A stretch of DNA of 64,000 nucleotides from Tubulanus polymorphus (Eukaryota > Nemertea > Palaeonemertea > Tubulaniformes > Tubulanidae), in NCBI RefSeq assembly GCF_964204645.1, contig NC_134032.1, forward strand, positions 9,852,275 to 9,916,274, given 5' to 3'. Positions 12,467-24,505 of the stretch are shown one piece after another. The notes under the pieces were generated by a model. That model was given only the letters and a program-made list of their open reading frames with translations. It searched no databases and was not told the origin of the DNA. The position numbers were made by a program, and so were the translations under genes. Position 1 is the first letter of the stretch. Every line of letters starts with the position of its first letter.

Positions 12467-13177
12467 ATGCCCATTATTCATCACACTGGGCTGGAATCAT
12501 TAAACATTTCAAACTACTAGCACTTTCGGGTATTAATTTGTCAGGTTAAGTTTAACTTTAATACAACGTTCGCCTGGCGACGACACGGAAGACCCTAGAT
12601 ATGTATCTAAAGTGTAGCCTATGTAAAGCAGGGAGTCGCAAATGGGGACAGGCAATTTCTGAATTCATACGTACCAGTTAGTTCTTCCAGGGCTGTGTGA
12701 TCTATATACCGGTAACTAACGTGATAATTAACTTGAGTTAAAGAATAGCTTTAACAGTATCAACATGTATTCATACTGATTAGTATTAAACACTATCTAA
12801 AATCTAATTTTCAGGTGAATTGTGGCTTTTACTAAATCTTGTAGTCAAAAACATCAATATACCTCAAATATAATCAGAATTGGTGGCAAATCTTGCGGGC
12901 AGGATACTCGTAAATTGTGCCCTTATATTTTGACCTAGGCAGTTCTGCTATCTATTTTGCCTGGACCATTTTTTGCTAGCAAAATCTTATCAGTGCACCC
13001 AGTTCTACAATTTTTGGTTGAAACTTGACTCTAGGGTCAAAAAGATTTGGAAGTGAACTATACGAGTTAGGCTTAACCTATAAAACTGCGGAGCTGCCTC
13101 CGGTCCTGGCATTTTCTCTCAAACTTATAACGTACTTCTCAGGCAATTTTAGGCCCTTACCAAACACGCCTGGCCTA
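12467..13177. other. No gene seen
   Basis: This is non-coding sequence of moderate AT content with frequent stops in all frames. I see no exon, RNA gene or clear repeat in it. Confidence 0.5.
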
Positions 13178-13302
13178 ATTAGTTACCTAATCATCGGCGG
13201 TGGTGAGTTTTTATAATCGGATGGGCTTAGATATACCCGGTACCAACACGAAAATATCCGATTGTGAAACTAAACCGCAGACAGGTAACTGACTAACCTG
13301 CC
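13178..13302. repeat. Dispersed repeat K, copy 1
   Basis: It contains TTAGTTACCTAATC, ATAATCGGATGGGCTTA and GTGAAACTAAACC followed by AGACAGGTAACTGACTAACC. The same landmarks occur at 62236-62640, where an extra stretch of about 270 bp lies between them. Confidence 0.65.
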
Positions 13303-13650
13303 GCCAGCCCAACATTACTTTATTCATGTTACTATTCTGTAGAATACGTAGTTATGCAAGTTTACAATGTGCTGATGAATTTTCACTGTGCGATTATAGA
13401 AGATGTACTAATATTATTATTTGAGGTGCTTCGTTTCCGATATAAAGATGTATTATTGTTTTAATTGTATATAAGGATTTAGATATTCTTTTCTCTTTTT
13501 AAAGATTCGATGTACGTAACTTGACTTATGCAATATGCGCAGTTGTGCGGGGGTTTGACTTGACGCTTGATAATATCTTGAAAGTAGAATAATCTGAATT
13601 CACTAGAGTTAACCTGATCGTTGGTGGTTAACTCAATTACCTAGTAATCT

Positions 13651-13790
13651 GGAGCCAGTTCCATAGTCAGGGTAGACTTAAGACCAGTCTAAGATTATCT
13701 TAGTTCTATGGTCAATCTAACAACATAAGACCAGTCTTAAAGTTTATGACCAATTTTTGGATGTAAGTCTCCACTATAGAACTTGCCCCG
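13651..13790 (+). mobile_element. MITE family A, copy 3
   Basis: It has the same order of blocks as 4587-4728: GACTTAAGACCAGTCTAAGA, TCTATGGTCAATCTAACAA and AAGACCAGTCTTAA, with eroded GGAGCCAG / CTTGCCCC ends. Confidence 0.75.
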
Positions 13791-13961
13791 CTGGACCCAC
13801 TTTCACAGTTAAGATTTGACTCAAATTTCACAATTGTGGATTGATTTTCTTGAAAATTTAGTGTGAAATACTCAATAATAGGTGCCTACCAGGTAATACC
13901 TTAACCTTAGTACGGTTTGTCATGGATTAACTCTTACTCAAGACTGGAACTGCGGTTTGTT

Positions 13962-14145
13962 GAAGTGGTTCCAGGCTGCAGATTGTCTGGTGGGGTGGTT
14001 CCAGGCTGCAGATTGTCTGATAGGGTGGTTCCAGGCTGCAGATTGTTTGGTGGGGGGTTCCAGGCTGCAGATTGTCTGATGGGGTGGTTCCAGGCTGCTG
14101 ATTGTCTGATAGGGTGGTTCCAGGCTGCGGATTGTCTGATGGAGT
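13962..14145. repeat. 30-bp minisatellite
   Basis: Six tandem copies of about 30 bp are built on GTGGTTCCAGGCTGCAGATT followed by GTCTGAT/GGGG. Because 30 is divisible by three, both strands show long repetitive open frames here, which are a by-product of the repeat and not genes. Confidence 0.9.
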
Positions 14146-14149
14146 TTGT

Positions 14150-14262
14150 TACCAGTGATTGTAGTCCGTAGTGATTGTACCTAGCCGTCATTCTACAAAC
14201 AACCATTGTTGTAGGGAACCCGTCACATGCAACGACTGGTATTCAGACTACAGTGATTGATA
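14150..14262 (-). repeat. Dispersed repeat G, copy 1
   Basis: On the reverse strand this reads AGTCTGAATACCAGTCGTTG, GTTCCCTACAAC and TGACGGCTAGGTAC, matching 59883-59990 on the forward strand. It is non-coding. Confidence 0.6.
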
Positions 14263-14561
14263 CTTGTATATTTAATTCTACTATGTAGGACCAACACTTA
14301 TTGTCTAATCTAGATAGAAAATTGAATGTAGAACTAAACTTGATATAATAAATAGAATAGACTCTGAAAAACAGTTTTCATATGTTCATTTGGTTCTATG
14401 GGTCATTGGAAAAGCCAGTTTCTGGTGCCAGATTTCAAGGCAAATCGGGTGTTTCTCTTCAGCCAGGTCACTTGATCACTGACCAGTTGAGGAAGCCTGT
14501 CGGTGGCTAGCCTGTAAGTGAACAATGAAGCCCTTCAGTTATTACGCAATGCCCAGATACC

Positions 14562-15125
14562 TGTACAGGGCCACCTTCGGTTATCGGAGTTAGTCGACTG
14601 TAGTCGAACTAAAAGAAACCGAATGTCCGTTAGTCGGAACTATAGTCCGGAAATGGTCGACCACGCAATTGAGCACGGTCGCTACAGTTCGAACCTAGGT
14701 TCAAGATGGCCGACACTGAAATACGTTACGACGGAACTATAGTGTGTTCGGTTATAAGTTCCGACCACTAGTCGACTAGCTACGAAAACCGAAGTTGGCC
14801 CAGAACAGGACAGGTTTAACCCGTCTGCCATCTTCCGCGGAATATACGGATCCAATCAGATTTCAGTATTTCATCACGTGAACGATGTAACATGGCCGTC
14901 TCCAGAGTGTCTCGATTTAAGTTCCATGGACCTCTTAAAAGTCGTAAACAATTTTTACATCAATGGAAGAAAGAAACTCGACGAAAACTATCAGGTAACT
15001 CTTCTGCGAGAACCTGTACTGCGTGTGGCCTCGAAGATATCGACATACAAGGCAGTTTGTCTCTGTTACCGCACCATCAAAATCTACCTTTCTAGAAGGA
15101 ACGGTCAATCGACAACAATACCGAC
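14562..15125. repeat. Dispersed repeat H, copy 1
   Basis: It has an inverted-repeat head (GTTAGTCGACTGTAGTCGAA, and GACTAGCTACGAAAACCGAA near the far end) followed by about 230 bp beginning GTGTCTCGATTTAAGTTCCA. Both parts recur at 49912-50215, where about 120 bp between them is missing. Overlapping frames of 67 and 98 codons exist here but the other copy does not preserve them, so no protein is called. Confidence 0.65.
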
Positions 15126-15749
15126 GAACTTGAGATGGAAAAACCAATTTCTACTGACTGACTTACTGAACTGAACCAGCCATGCAGCAGAGGCCATGAC
15201 ACTGGCAATTTGTTTGTTCACTTAAGATGACTGATTAATTATGCTGAATGTGACACTAGATATTAGCAGTCAATTCAGTGTGGTGAAAATATTAGCCTAT
15301 ACGACAAGTAACTTCACTTACTTCACTTCAATGTCTTTTAAAACTTGTGAACAGTAAATGAATACTTATTTACAAATATTCTGTTGATTGTCTATTGTAG
15401 GTCATTGTGTGTGTTCTGATGTTGATTTTCTGAGATACAACTCAACAAAGGTTTTCTTAAGAATTAGAAGTTATACGTATTAAATTGAATGAGCTCAAGA
15501 TGCACAGAATGGATTGTTGTTGTATCATGGTAAGTTTGAAAAACGGATGAAACATGAATTGAAAAGTCAATCCAGGTTTAATTGTTAGTATATGTATATC
15601 GGTTTAATTTCAGAAAGTGACCTCAATCACGAATCAAAGAGATTAACGAATCCAGCATTATTTAACCTTTAATATTTGCTTTAACCCGAACCCTATCACT
15701 TAACCTCTGTGTACTAACGGATCTGTTTGTATTTTTGATTTATCTGTAG
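15126..15749. other. No gene seen
   Basis: This is the stretch in which the missing N-terminal exon(s) of the TXNL1-like gene would be expected. I find no segment resembling the start of that protein. The sequence is AT-rich and non-coding. Confidence 0.45.
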
Positions 15750-16071
15750 GTGCGGCCCTTGTCGCACCTGTTTTCGAAGGATACGCCTCTTAATATTCTA
15801 ATGCCGTTTTTCTAAAAGTCGACGTCGATAAATTGACCGTAAGTCCAAGAGAGACGGGTTCGACCATACTTTAAGCGTCCAAAAAACCTGTCGTATTTTG
15901 CTTTAATGATTAATTCGTCGGTTTTTTAGGAAGTGATGAATCGTTACAATGTCACAGTGATGCTGACCTTCACCTTCTTCAAAAACAAGGTCACAGTCCA
16001 AACGAAACATCAAAAAGCATTATCAAGAGCCAGGAGAAAGTGATGAAACAGTCGAAGTTAAAGGCCATGTA

Positions 16072-16290
16072 AGTTTGTGAAATACAGTAGACTCTGTCTC
16101 TTACTGCAGTAACGTTGAGACTGGTAAAATTCTACCCCGAGTTGGTGTCAAATACTGAGTAAGAGTTCGTGAAATACAGTAGACTCAGTCTCTTACTGCG
16201 GTAACATTGAGACTGGTAAAATTCTACCCCGAGTTGGTGTCAAATACTGAGTAAGAGTTCGTGAAATCAGTTGACTCTGTCTCATTCCTC
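16072..16290. repeat. Tandem duplication, ~93 bp unit
   Basis: Two nearly identical copies plus a partial third are built on TTCGTGAAATACAGTAGACT, CTTACTGC and TTGAGACTGGTAAAATTCTA. They lie in the TXNL1-like intron directly after the exon ending at 16068. Confidence 0.85.
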
Positions 16291-17884
16291 AGCTGTTAAC
16301 AGATTGGCTGATTATGAATATTTAAGATTAAACTCATGAATATTCAAACAGACCTCATAAATATTGAAATGAACCTCATGAATATTTACAGATATTACAG
16401 ATATCTAAGATGATACAGATGAACAGTTCGGAATGTTTAAAGGAATCAGACGATCACACGTTGAAACACGCTGTCTCTCCTAAAGGCGGATATTAGCAAT
16501 CGGGCTGCGACGAACAGTTGATAATTTCCCTCGAATTCTCACAACCTGTTAAACTACATTCGTTAAAGATGTACGCCCCAGACGGTACGAGACTCCAGCA
16601 TCCCTACGACTCCTTAATTCCTTTAAACATGGTCCCCATGTCTCTTTGATTCCTTCAAAACTCCTTTTAAACTGAAAAAGCTGTTAAAAGGTACTTGAAA
16701 CTCCTTCAATTTTGAGAAATGGGCAATTTTTGTAGTTGTACATTAGACTATGCCTAAATCTGTAAAGTTGGGACCAGGATTTTTCATCACCCAATTACTG
16801 GGTAGGCCAGATACTGAATTAGAAGCCAAGTTAAGGTTGTGCTGAGGATAAAACTTGCTTACAAAACACTGAATTAATGGTTTACTGAGATAAACAGTAC
16901 CCATTTATGAGGAATCGACAGTAATTGGGATTTGAAAGTGATGCAGACACTTCCTCACAATTTGAAAGTTTCAGCCTTAAAACTCCTTACATTCAAACTC
17001 AAATTATTCAACTGAATTTTTCAGACGGAACTGCACCGAAAACGATTAAACTTTTCACGAATCAACCGCAAACTTTAGACTTCGACTCGGCAGAGAGTTT
17101 GGAGGCAATTCAGAAAATACAGTAAGTTTTAAACGTTTGCCCCCTCCCCCAATCTCTCTCCCTGAGTCTCCCCATCTCTCTCTTCCTGAGTCTCTTTCAT
17201 CTTGTTTCTTTTTGATCGCAGATTGACCCCAGACGATGTAAAAGAAGGAACTTTAATGCCGCTACGATACGTCAAATTCCAAAATGTTTCCAGCGTTTCG
17301 GTAAGAATGAAAATCATTTCATATTTCAACAGTTAAAACAGTTACAGTTCAAATTCGAAAAAAAAATAGAAAAATTACAGCAGTTTCGAAAGAGTTTGGA
17401 AAAAAACTGCCAAATTCAATTTCTATAAGTCTTATTTAGTCGACTTTTGGAAGTTAAAGATTGATTCTCTAAGATTTTTTTAAAGATTGACTCTAGAAAA
17501 GGCTGATTTCAACACTATTTAGTTTTTCACCTGAAGCACAGTCTACTTGTCGTTAATTCAAATATTTTTGGGGATTTTTTGAGACATTGAGTTTTATTCG
17601 AGTTAATTATCTACGCATTATGTTAATTTTCCAGATATTCGTAAATGATAATCAAGGAGGTGAAGAGACGACCGTTATTAACTATTTAGGATTTATCGGT
17701 TCACCTGTGATGGCTACTAACATGTCCGACTTCAAACGAGTATGTTTCAAATGCCACGAAGGCGCCCGTCGAAAGATTGTTATTTTCGTCGATCGGCGTA
17801 GATCGATATTAAGATGTTATTTTCAAGATGATTTCGTTAGATGTTATTTCCATTGGTGAAGATCTTTATTTTCGCGTAATTTAG

Positions 17885-18027
17885 ATAAATGAGGCTAACG
17901 TTGCCGACGGTGGATGCGGTTACTGCAGCAATGCAAATGATGATAACAATGATGATGATGATGATTATTTAACCGAGGAGGAAGAACCTGAATTTATTAA
18001 AACGCGTTTTCAAATGATTTTAATGAG
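17885..18027 (+). other. Acidic open segment, possible exon
   Basis: A frame open for about 66 codons starts behind a TTTAG acceptor-like site, inside the last intron of the TXNL1-like gene. It encodes a cysteine pair, a run of aspartates and a run of glutamates (DDDDDYLTEEEEPEF). The possible donor at 18028 (GTTAAA) is weak. It matches nothing in TXNL1. It could be a cassette exon, part of another gene or chance in GA-rich DNA. Confidence 0.25.
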
Positions 18028-18343
18028 GTTAAATATTGAATTTAGACAACCAAGTTTCTTAGGTCATTATTTCTTCCTGCCCTAGTAGAGAGTTTATAAA
18101 CAAATTTCCGAAAGGGTTGATTTATGAGGATTTCTGGTGGAGGTTAGGCTCCCCCTTCCTTCTCCATTCAGATTAGATATTTTTAAAATTTACATTTTTC
18201 TTATGGACACTTACGTTTTGTTAAATTTGGTGATTGTTTATTTCATGTATGTTTAGATATTTCAGTCACGGATTTATTTGGAATTTCAACCTGAATTGAG
18301 ACAATGAATTCTGAGATATTTTCACCATCTGTAGAACTCTGTT

Positions 18344-18498
18344 TACAGTGGAAGCTCGTTTTAACAATTTATCAGTTATAACAAAACTAGAATTTCATTC
18401 CAGATAAGACAATATCAATTATTTCCATACTTGATATAACGAATTATAACTAACAGATTTTCTGGTGCCGAAGTTCGTTGCAACGAGGTTCCGCTGTA
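18344..18498. mobile_element. MITE-like element J
   Basis: The left end TACAGTGGAAGCTCGTT is matched by the inverted right end AACGAGGTTCCGCTGTA. The interior consists of TATAACGAA-like blocks. It is in the last intron of the TXNL1-like gene. Confidence 0.75.
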
Positions 18499-18766
18499 TA
18501 ATTATCTAAATTCAAAGAATGTTTTACAGACTTTTCGACATCAATAATTTAACAAATAAGAAAAACTTTCTTTTTATTTTTTCAGGTGGCGGGAAAGAAA
18601 GGCGAGAGTCATTGATGGCGAGGGTCATTATTTAACGTACATTATTTCACCAAGAAATTCAAAGATTAGGAACTTAAGGGATTCACCAGAGAATTGTGAC
18701 CACATTACAACAGCGAGCGTATGCACGAGGCAAATTGAAAATTACCACTTTTATTGCATTGTGATT

Positions 18767-18772
18767 AATAAA
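18767..18772 (+). terminator. Polyadenylation signal of the TXNL1-like gene
   Basis: AATAAA lies 152 bp downstream of the TGA at 18613-18615, in a plausible 3' UTR. Confidence 0.5.
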
Positions 18773-18799
18773 CTCAATATTATTATAATCATTTACTGA

Positions 18800-19750
18800 A
18801 TTGTTTTTCATTTGAGTTTATTTTTCTTCTATCAGTTGACCGGCATCAATGATGACATGATTTTTGTAGGCTTAAGCAAAATTTAACACTTAATGCGGAA
18901 AAAAGTGGCAGGTGGCAGTTTTTCACTTAGTGAATTGCATCAATGCCTAATCATGACTTGTCTGACTTATCACAACTAGTATCCTCGATACCGCCATACT
19001 GTTTGACCAAAATCAAAAATGGGATAATAGTAATTTGGAACAAGAAACGAAATTCTAATATGGACTTTCCTAAATTTACATGATAATGTACCATTTAATC
19101 CAGTATGGAAATTAAAGAAAACAATTTCTTTCAAGGTAAGCATGAAGTTTTTGGCAGAATTTCAGAGGATCGGTGCTCCAAGTAATTAAAAAAGCCTAAT
19201 ATGTCTCCCCTCAATTGAATCAAGGAGTTTTTTGCTATCGACGGGATTCTGTGATAACGGTATGAATGATGATTAATCATGAATACATGGTATTAGTGGG
19301 TTTTCCCCCAATGACTCAAAGAGACCGCTTTCCTCGTGCATGGTGAGAGTTAGTTATCTCGGGGTACATGAAGTGTCCTTACGTAGTTGTGACTAATAAA
19401 CTAATTTCATTGGTAAATGTTTATGCAGTTTCTATGATATGAAGACCTGTGTTGGTTTGAATCTTTAACTGAAGTGCTATCGGTCAGTATAATATATAAA
19501 TCATTCTAGAATTTAAGAAAAAAAAAACAGGCGGCGGCTAATAAATTCGAAGGTAGCTGTTGGGAATCAAGTAATTTATTTCATGGCCTTATTAAAGATC
19601 CTCCGCTATATTGTTCAGCTGACTACTGGCGCGTATTCAACCCGGCAGTGGAACCTTTCATAATGTAAACCCATTCAACAATAGAGACACACAATTGCGG
19701 TTTTTCAGATTTGTTGATATCATTTATACGCGCTATTGAATACGTCACCT
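18800..19750. other. No gene seen
   Basis: This is AT-rich intergenic sequence between the TXNL1-like gene and the candidate peptide precursor. I see no repeat family, RNA gene or exon in it. Confidence 0.5.
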
Positions 19751-19808
19751 GCTGACCACGGTGTACACAAGCATAGGCCATTCACCTCGGCTTACTCACA
19801 CTGTGAAC

Positions 19809-21125
19809 ATGCTACCGTGGATTCTCCTCCTGGCGATCTTCGCTGCGCTCCCGCTCCTGTTCCTGCTTCCTGAGGAACGACGTCTTTATGTTTTATGTGT
19901 TAATGTTTGTCTCCGTACTGTCCTGTACTGTTCCGTGTTTATTAATCCGTTTTATTTTTCAGGGTCTAATTCGTTCTTTTTTTCAGGGCCGATTTTTCTG
20001 TCGAATTTCAACGTTTGCTGGAACAAAACTAATGTCCGAAAGCGTCGGCTCTCCTTCGCCGGTCACGTGTCGAGGATGTCAGACAAAGAGTCGGTCAGGA
20101 AATGGCTGCCCTCTACACGCCCTCACACGGAACACGAAAACCAGGATAATGAGGCCTCACTCTCCCCATGTTTCAACAGAGTGTGCTTGGTGACGTCAAT
20201 GACGGGCAAGTCAGTCGGATTGCATGGGTTAAAAGTGAAGTGGTAAAGCTGGACTGTCTACTAGTATTCATTGATTCCTTTTCAGGAATTGCTTCGGACA
20301 AAGATTTAGTCTTGTCTTCCTTTGCATTCTAGCATTCATTGATTCCTTTTAAGGGATTGCTTCGGGCAGGGATTAATTTCCCTGTCTTCCTTTGCGTGCT
20401 AGGATTCATTGATTCACTGCGGGATCGCTTGCGTGCTAGCATTCATTGATTCCTTTTAAGGGATTGCTTCGGGCAGGGATTAATTTCCCTGTCTTCCTTT
20501 GAGTGTTAGTATTCATTGATTCCCAGTGGGTTGCTTCGGGTGGGATTAAGTCTTGTCTTCCTTTGAGTGCTAGTTCGGGCAATCCAGTTGCGCTGCCCTA
20601 TTTTTTGGCTTGGGCAATTTGATAGGTTTGTCAGTTACTGACGTCACCCGGCACACCCTGTCGGTAAATGGTGAAAGTAAGGCATCGTCATCCTGGTTTT
20701 CGCCTTCTGTGTGAGGGCGTGTAGAGGGCAGTATATTCCTGGCTGGCTCTTTGTCTGGTGTTCTCGGCATGTGACCGGCGACAGAGAGCTGAAAAGCTTT
20801 CGGACATTAATTTTGTTCCGTACCAGGTTTTTATCGCTCTTCTCTTTTTTTTCATTTCAGGACTCCCAAGATGAAGAAGAAGATGCTGAAGGTGACTACA
20901 ACGAAGAGGATGCCGAAAAAAGAACACTGAATTCAGCAATATTGGAAGTAAAGTTGATACACATGTAAATTACGATGCGTGTTATGGAAAGGATTGTGTA
21001 ACTACAGAATATTGTTCTTTTACTCATTTCAGGTTAATCCGGAAAGGCCCATCAAAAATCTGCCCACCAGAAGTGCCCACAAAAGACTCCACCTTGAAGT
21101 ACCACCAAAGACCTGCCGCAACTGA
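19809..21125 (+). CDS. Candidate secreted peptide precursor (three exons)
   Basis: An ATG at 19809 opens a hydrophobic leader (MLPWILLLAIFAALPLLFLL, then PEERR) resembling a signal peptide; the end of this exon is unclear because no good donor follows. Exon 20861-20947 (29 codons, phase 0, acceptor TTTCATTTCAG, donor GTAAAG) is strongly acidic and ends DAEKRTLNSAILE. Exon 21033-21125 (30 codons plus TGA) begins VNPERPIKNLPTR and ends PKTCRN. KR dipeptides and a monobasic site suit prohormone processing, with an acidic spacer before the KR. I recognise no known peptide family. The foldback element at 20018-20825 fills the first intron. Exons 2 and 3 fit each other well; their link to exon 1 is inference. 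A chance assembly of short frames is the main alternative. Confidence 0.4.
20018..20825. mobile_element. Foldback element with ~190-bp inverted arms
   Basis: The left arm (about 20018-20215) and right arm (about 20630-20825, inverted) share GGAACAAAA(C/T)TAATGTCC, TCGCCGGTCAC, TGCCCTCTACACGCCCTCAC and GAAAACCAGGAT. They are roughly 75-80% alike by eye. Translated, each arm gives a similar 60-residue frame, which is why antisense frames appear; its LSFAGHVSRM start is loosely like the tail of some reverse transcriptases, but no further support is seen. The centre holds a separate tandem repeat. Confidence 0.75.
20240..20575. repeat. Tandem repeat in the foldback centre
   Basis: Four to five copies of a 75-100 bp unit are built on ATTCATTGATTCCTTTTAAG, GGATTGCTTCGGGCAGGGAT and GTCTTCCTTTG(C/A)GTGCTAG. 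One copy is shortened. Confidence 0.85.
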
Positions 21126-21299
21126 ACCTGGCAGTCTTGACCTCATCCTGCATGGCAACAGAAATGCATACATATATAAAGCTAAGTTGATTTTTCATAT
21201 CTGGGGTAGAATGCATAGGCACTGGAGAGGAAAGAGACGCTGGTCAAGCTCACCATCTCCGCACTACTTTATTGAAGCTCTGTGGCCAGTAGTAAATTG

Positions 21300-24280
21300 A
21301 AATATAGCTAGGCAATGGTTGCTTAAATATTTACAATATTAGACGAAATGATTGAGTGAGGTCCCTTGAATATTCTTTGGTCTGATAATTAAAATGTAGA
21401 TTGGACAGTTATAGATTAAAAGATTTTGTAAGTATGTACAATTAAGGTAAATTCAATATCTTATGTGACATTTGAAATTTTTCGAATGTACCGTAGATAT
21501 TTCAGGCCTCATATGACCATTGTTTAACTGACAATCAAGATATAGATAAGACAATTTACTATTTAACCAATCGCTTAGATATAAGCAATCATTCAATATC
21601 TTATAATGTTTGATGAAAAATTCTTCTGGTGTAGATATTTTAGGGCCCCATATACATTAAGGCTGGCTTTACGTGTAAAGATATATATCAATTAAACTTT
21701 ATCATCAGTAAATGGATTTTTTTACAAATAATATATTGATACATATGTCATATGTCATTTATAAACATTCAGGCACTTCACAGTATATATTATATGCTGC
21801 TTTACCCATTGCATTAATGAATTTCTGGGGGAAAGATGTATAGTGTCTAGGGCTGTATCGAGATCTGGTGAAATATGTATGAGGAAAACTATGGACTGCA
21901 GGTCTTTTAGAAACTTTGATTATGGTCTCAGCACTTTGACAAATCTAGAATAAAACAAGGCTTTAATTTGTTCAAATCATTCCCGAAAGCCATACTCTGT
22001 GCCTTGTTTTGCGCTATGATTATTTTTAAACTGACAATTATCATATATAGCTAGGAAAAATTGCTCATTAACCAATGGCTTAGATCCACAATTAATATGG
22101 ATTCAATATTTCTAAGATCAAAAACTCAGTCTCATCGACTGATCAGTATTTCCATCTCCAACTGCCGTGCTTACTTATGGCAACTGGTCATGTTCTTCAC
22201 AATTGCCAAAATTTACCTAAACCTAACTGATTCATCTAAAAGCCATACTGTGTGTCAAGTTCCGCATAATAGATATTGTTTAACTGACTATTAGAATCAA
22301 TGGTCAATTACTCATTAATGTATTATCTCTAGTGAACCTATTGTGTCTTCATACAGCTGTATTAGTTTTGATACATATTGCCAAAATCATTTCACACAGA
22401 TTTACTTCCGATCGAATGGAGATAAAACAAATCTGTACGTGCACAAATACATTCCTGAATTTGGAAGGGAGAATATTTCGATTTCACTGTGTATGTCAGA
22501 TTGAGAGCCTTATTCTGACAGGATATCCTAAACTTAGGTCTTATTCCTCTTGCTAATAGCTCTCTTTTACTAACCCCTCTCCTTCAAACTATTTTCTAGC
22601 ATCATGTCTTGCACCGCACCAGGGAGGTCCGGTCATAACAAGGTCTTTCGGTCCTTATACACAGTGTGCCACTATAAAAGGGAAATAAAGATTATATAGC
22701 AATTCGGCTTTAAGGGAATTTCTAATTTACCACTTAAATGTGCTTATATCTTAATTTCTGATGAATTCATAATAGTGATGAATTCACCACATCTGATATT
22801 CTACTCATGTAGATTTTCAGGCTCCATGTTCAACTGACTATTAAAATGTAGCTAGTATGATTACTAATTAACGGATCGCTTAGATATCTAGTAGATTACG
22901 TAAAATTAATTCAATGTAATGAATATAAGTGAAAAGTATTTAAAAAATAGTGCAGTGGATGAGATGACTGTATCATACCTGGGCGACATGTGTGTGCGTC
23001 ATAACTGGGCGACATGTGTGTGGGATCTGTTGATGAATCAGTTAGGTTTTGGGGAATTCTTTATTCGTCAAATTAGATATCAAAAGCTCTGATGCAAAAT
23101 AAGCATTTTGAAATAGTGATCAATCGAAACCAGATCTGAAATTCTTGTTGTGTAGAAATATTAAGCCCCGTAAAAGATATTGTCAGAGACAATTTTAATT
23201 ATAGCTAGGAAATTAATTGAGTAATTAGGTATCTAAGATGAAGATTAATTCAGCATCTTCATATAAGGTAAAAGAGCTCAAATCTAAACCGTAGGGGTTG
23301 ATAAGAAAACTGGATAATCTAATTGGTTGATATCTAAAGAAAACACGGTGTGTTTAAACTCTGTCTCTTAGACGTTGGATTTATTGAATCTTTTTAGGCT
23401 TTGCAGAATTCTGGATCTGTCAAGGCGTTGGAATGATTCAAGGTTTCTTAAATCTGTAGAACCATGTTGCTTATAGGATCAGTGTGCTCAATGCTGGCAG
23501 CGCACAGTTAGTTATATTATCATAATTACAAGATCATTGTATATATTAGGAGCAATATTTAGATTTACTGGAATGGATTAGAATAACATTCACTGGGCAC
23601 AGATGTCACCACCTATGGGTAGAAAACGTTTCTCTTAAAGTTTATTAATTGACGATGAAGTTAATTTGATAATACGAACATGGTTCAGCTGACAATCGAA
23701 ATGTATATAGGGAAACAGTACAAAAACAATTTGATAAGATTGATTATGCATTACTAAATTTTCTGTAACTCTGGTATTCCTAGAGATGACTAGATGCTTT
23801 AGTTGAATTGTTTTTAAACTATAATAATCAACCGTTGCTTAGATATCTAGAATGTAGATGAATTACGATATGAGATGAATTTCATATAGATATCGTTTAA
23901 TAATTGACTATTATCAAAATCTACTTACCGGTCCACATTGCTGATCTTATATATATATATCAACTATATATATATATATGAATTGACACATTAATTATGA
24001 TCAGTGATATTCAAAAGGATTTTCTGCTCACAAGATTCTGCTCTTTTTTTCAGCTATACTACTAATCAAGTAGTCATAAAATGTACAAAATGATCTTCAA
24101 CCTTGTAATATAGATATTCCAAATCTCGATGTATTAAAATAGGCAGTCAACGTAATTGACCCCAATCCGCTTGCCGGTTCAGACTGGTTGGAAGATTAAT
24201 TGAATGAACCGGAACCGGATTTCCAAATTATGTGCTCAGATTCAAAGAAAAAGTAATTTATGTGAAATCGACCGCCGATC
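21300..24280. repeat. AT-rich region of degenerate long-period repeats
   Basis: No gene is seen. Blocks such as TTTAACTGACTATTA, ATATAGCTAGGAAA and AACCAATCGCTTAGATATCT recur at about 21520, 22030, 22830, 23190, 23690 and 23830, indicating an old tandem array with a several-hundred-bp period. A perfect AT-alternating stretch lies near 23950-23980. Confidence 0.55.
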
Positions 24281-24319
24281 ACACAACTATATCTGTACTT
24301 TGATTTCCAATTTTGAAAA

Positions 24320-24505
24320 AACTTAAACTACAAAAAAAAATTTAAAATTAGACAAAATTACGACCTTGTAAACTTTCGGACTATTTACATGAAAAAAAAG
24401 ACCAAAGAAATGTAAAGATTAGACAAAATTATCTTAAACCTTGTAAACTTTCGGACTATTTACACGAAAAAGATAGCAAAGATATGTAAAATTAGACAAC
24501 CAACT
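24320..24505. repeat. Direct repeat flanking the big array, ~80 bp unit
   Basis: Two copies and a partial third of a unit contain AGACAAAATTA, CCTTGTAAACTTTCGGACTA and TTTACA(T/C)GAAAAA. It stops about 30 bp before the large array begins. Confidence 0.8.

Larger units (their letters stand above)
15750..18615 (+). pseudogene. TXNL1: Thioredoxin-like protein 1 (TXNL1)-like gene, thioredoxin half broken
   Basis: TXNL1 is a two-domain cytosolic protein: an N-terminal thioredoxin domain with a CGPC centre and a C-terminal PITH domain that docks on the 26S proteasome. Exon-like segments are 15750-15838, 15930-16068, 16401-16584, 17025-17121, 17222-17300, 17635-17739 and 18586-18615, all with GT..AG borders. 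The last four are in frame and carry PITH landmarks (LMPLRYVKFQNV, GGEETTVINY, the C-terminus AGKKGESH). The first half is damaged. Right after CGPC about 8 bases seem lost, shifting the frame; a TAA stands at 15791-15793; the thioredoxin cis-proline position reads leucine; about 10 codons with another frameshift are missing near 15990-16010; and TAG stands at 16494-16496. No N-terminal exon is visible. Retained introns rule out a retrocopy. Sequencing error is possible, but four independent lesions make decay likelier. Confidence 0.8.
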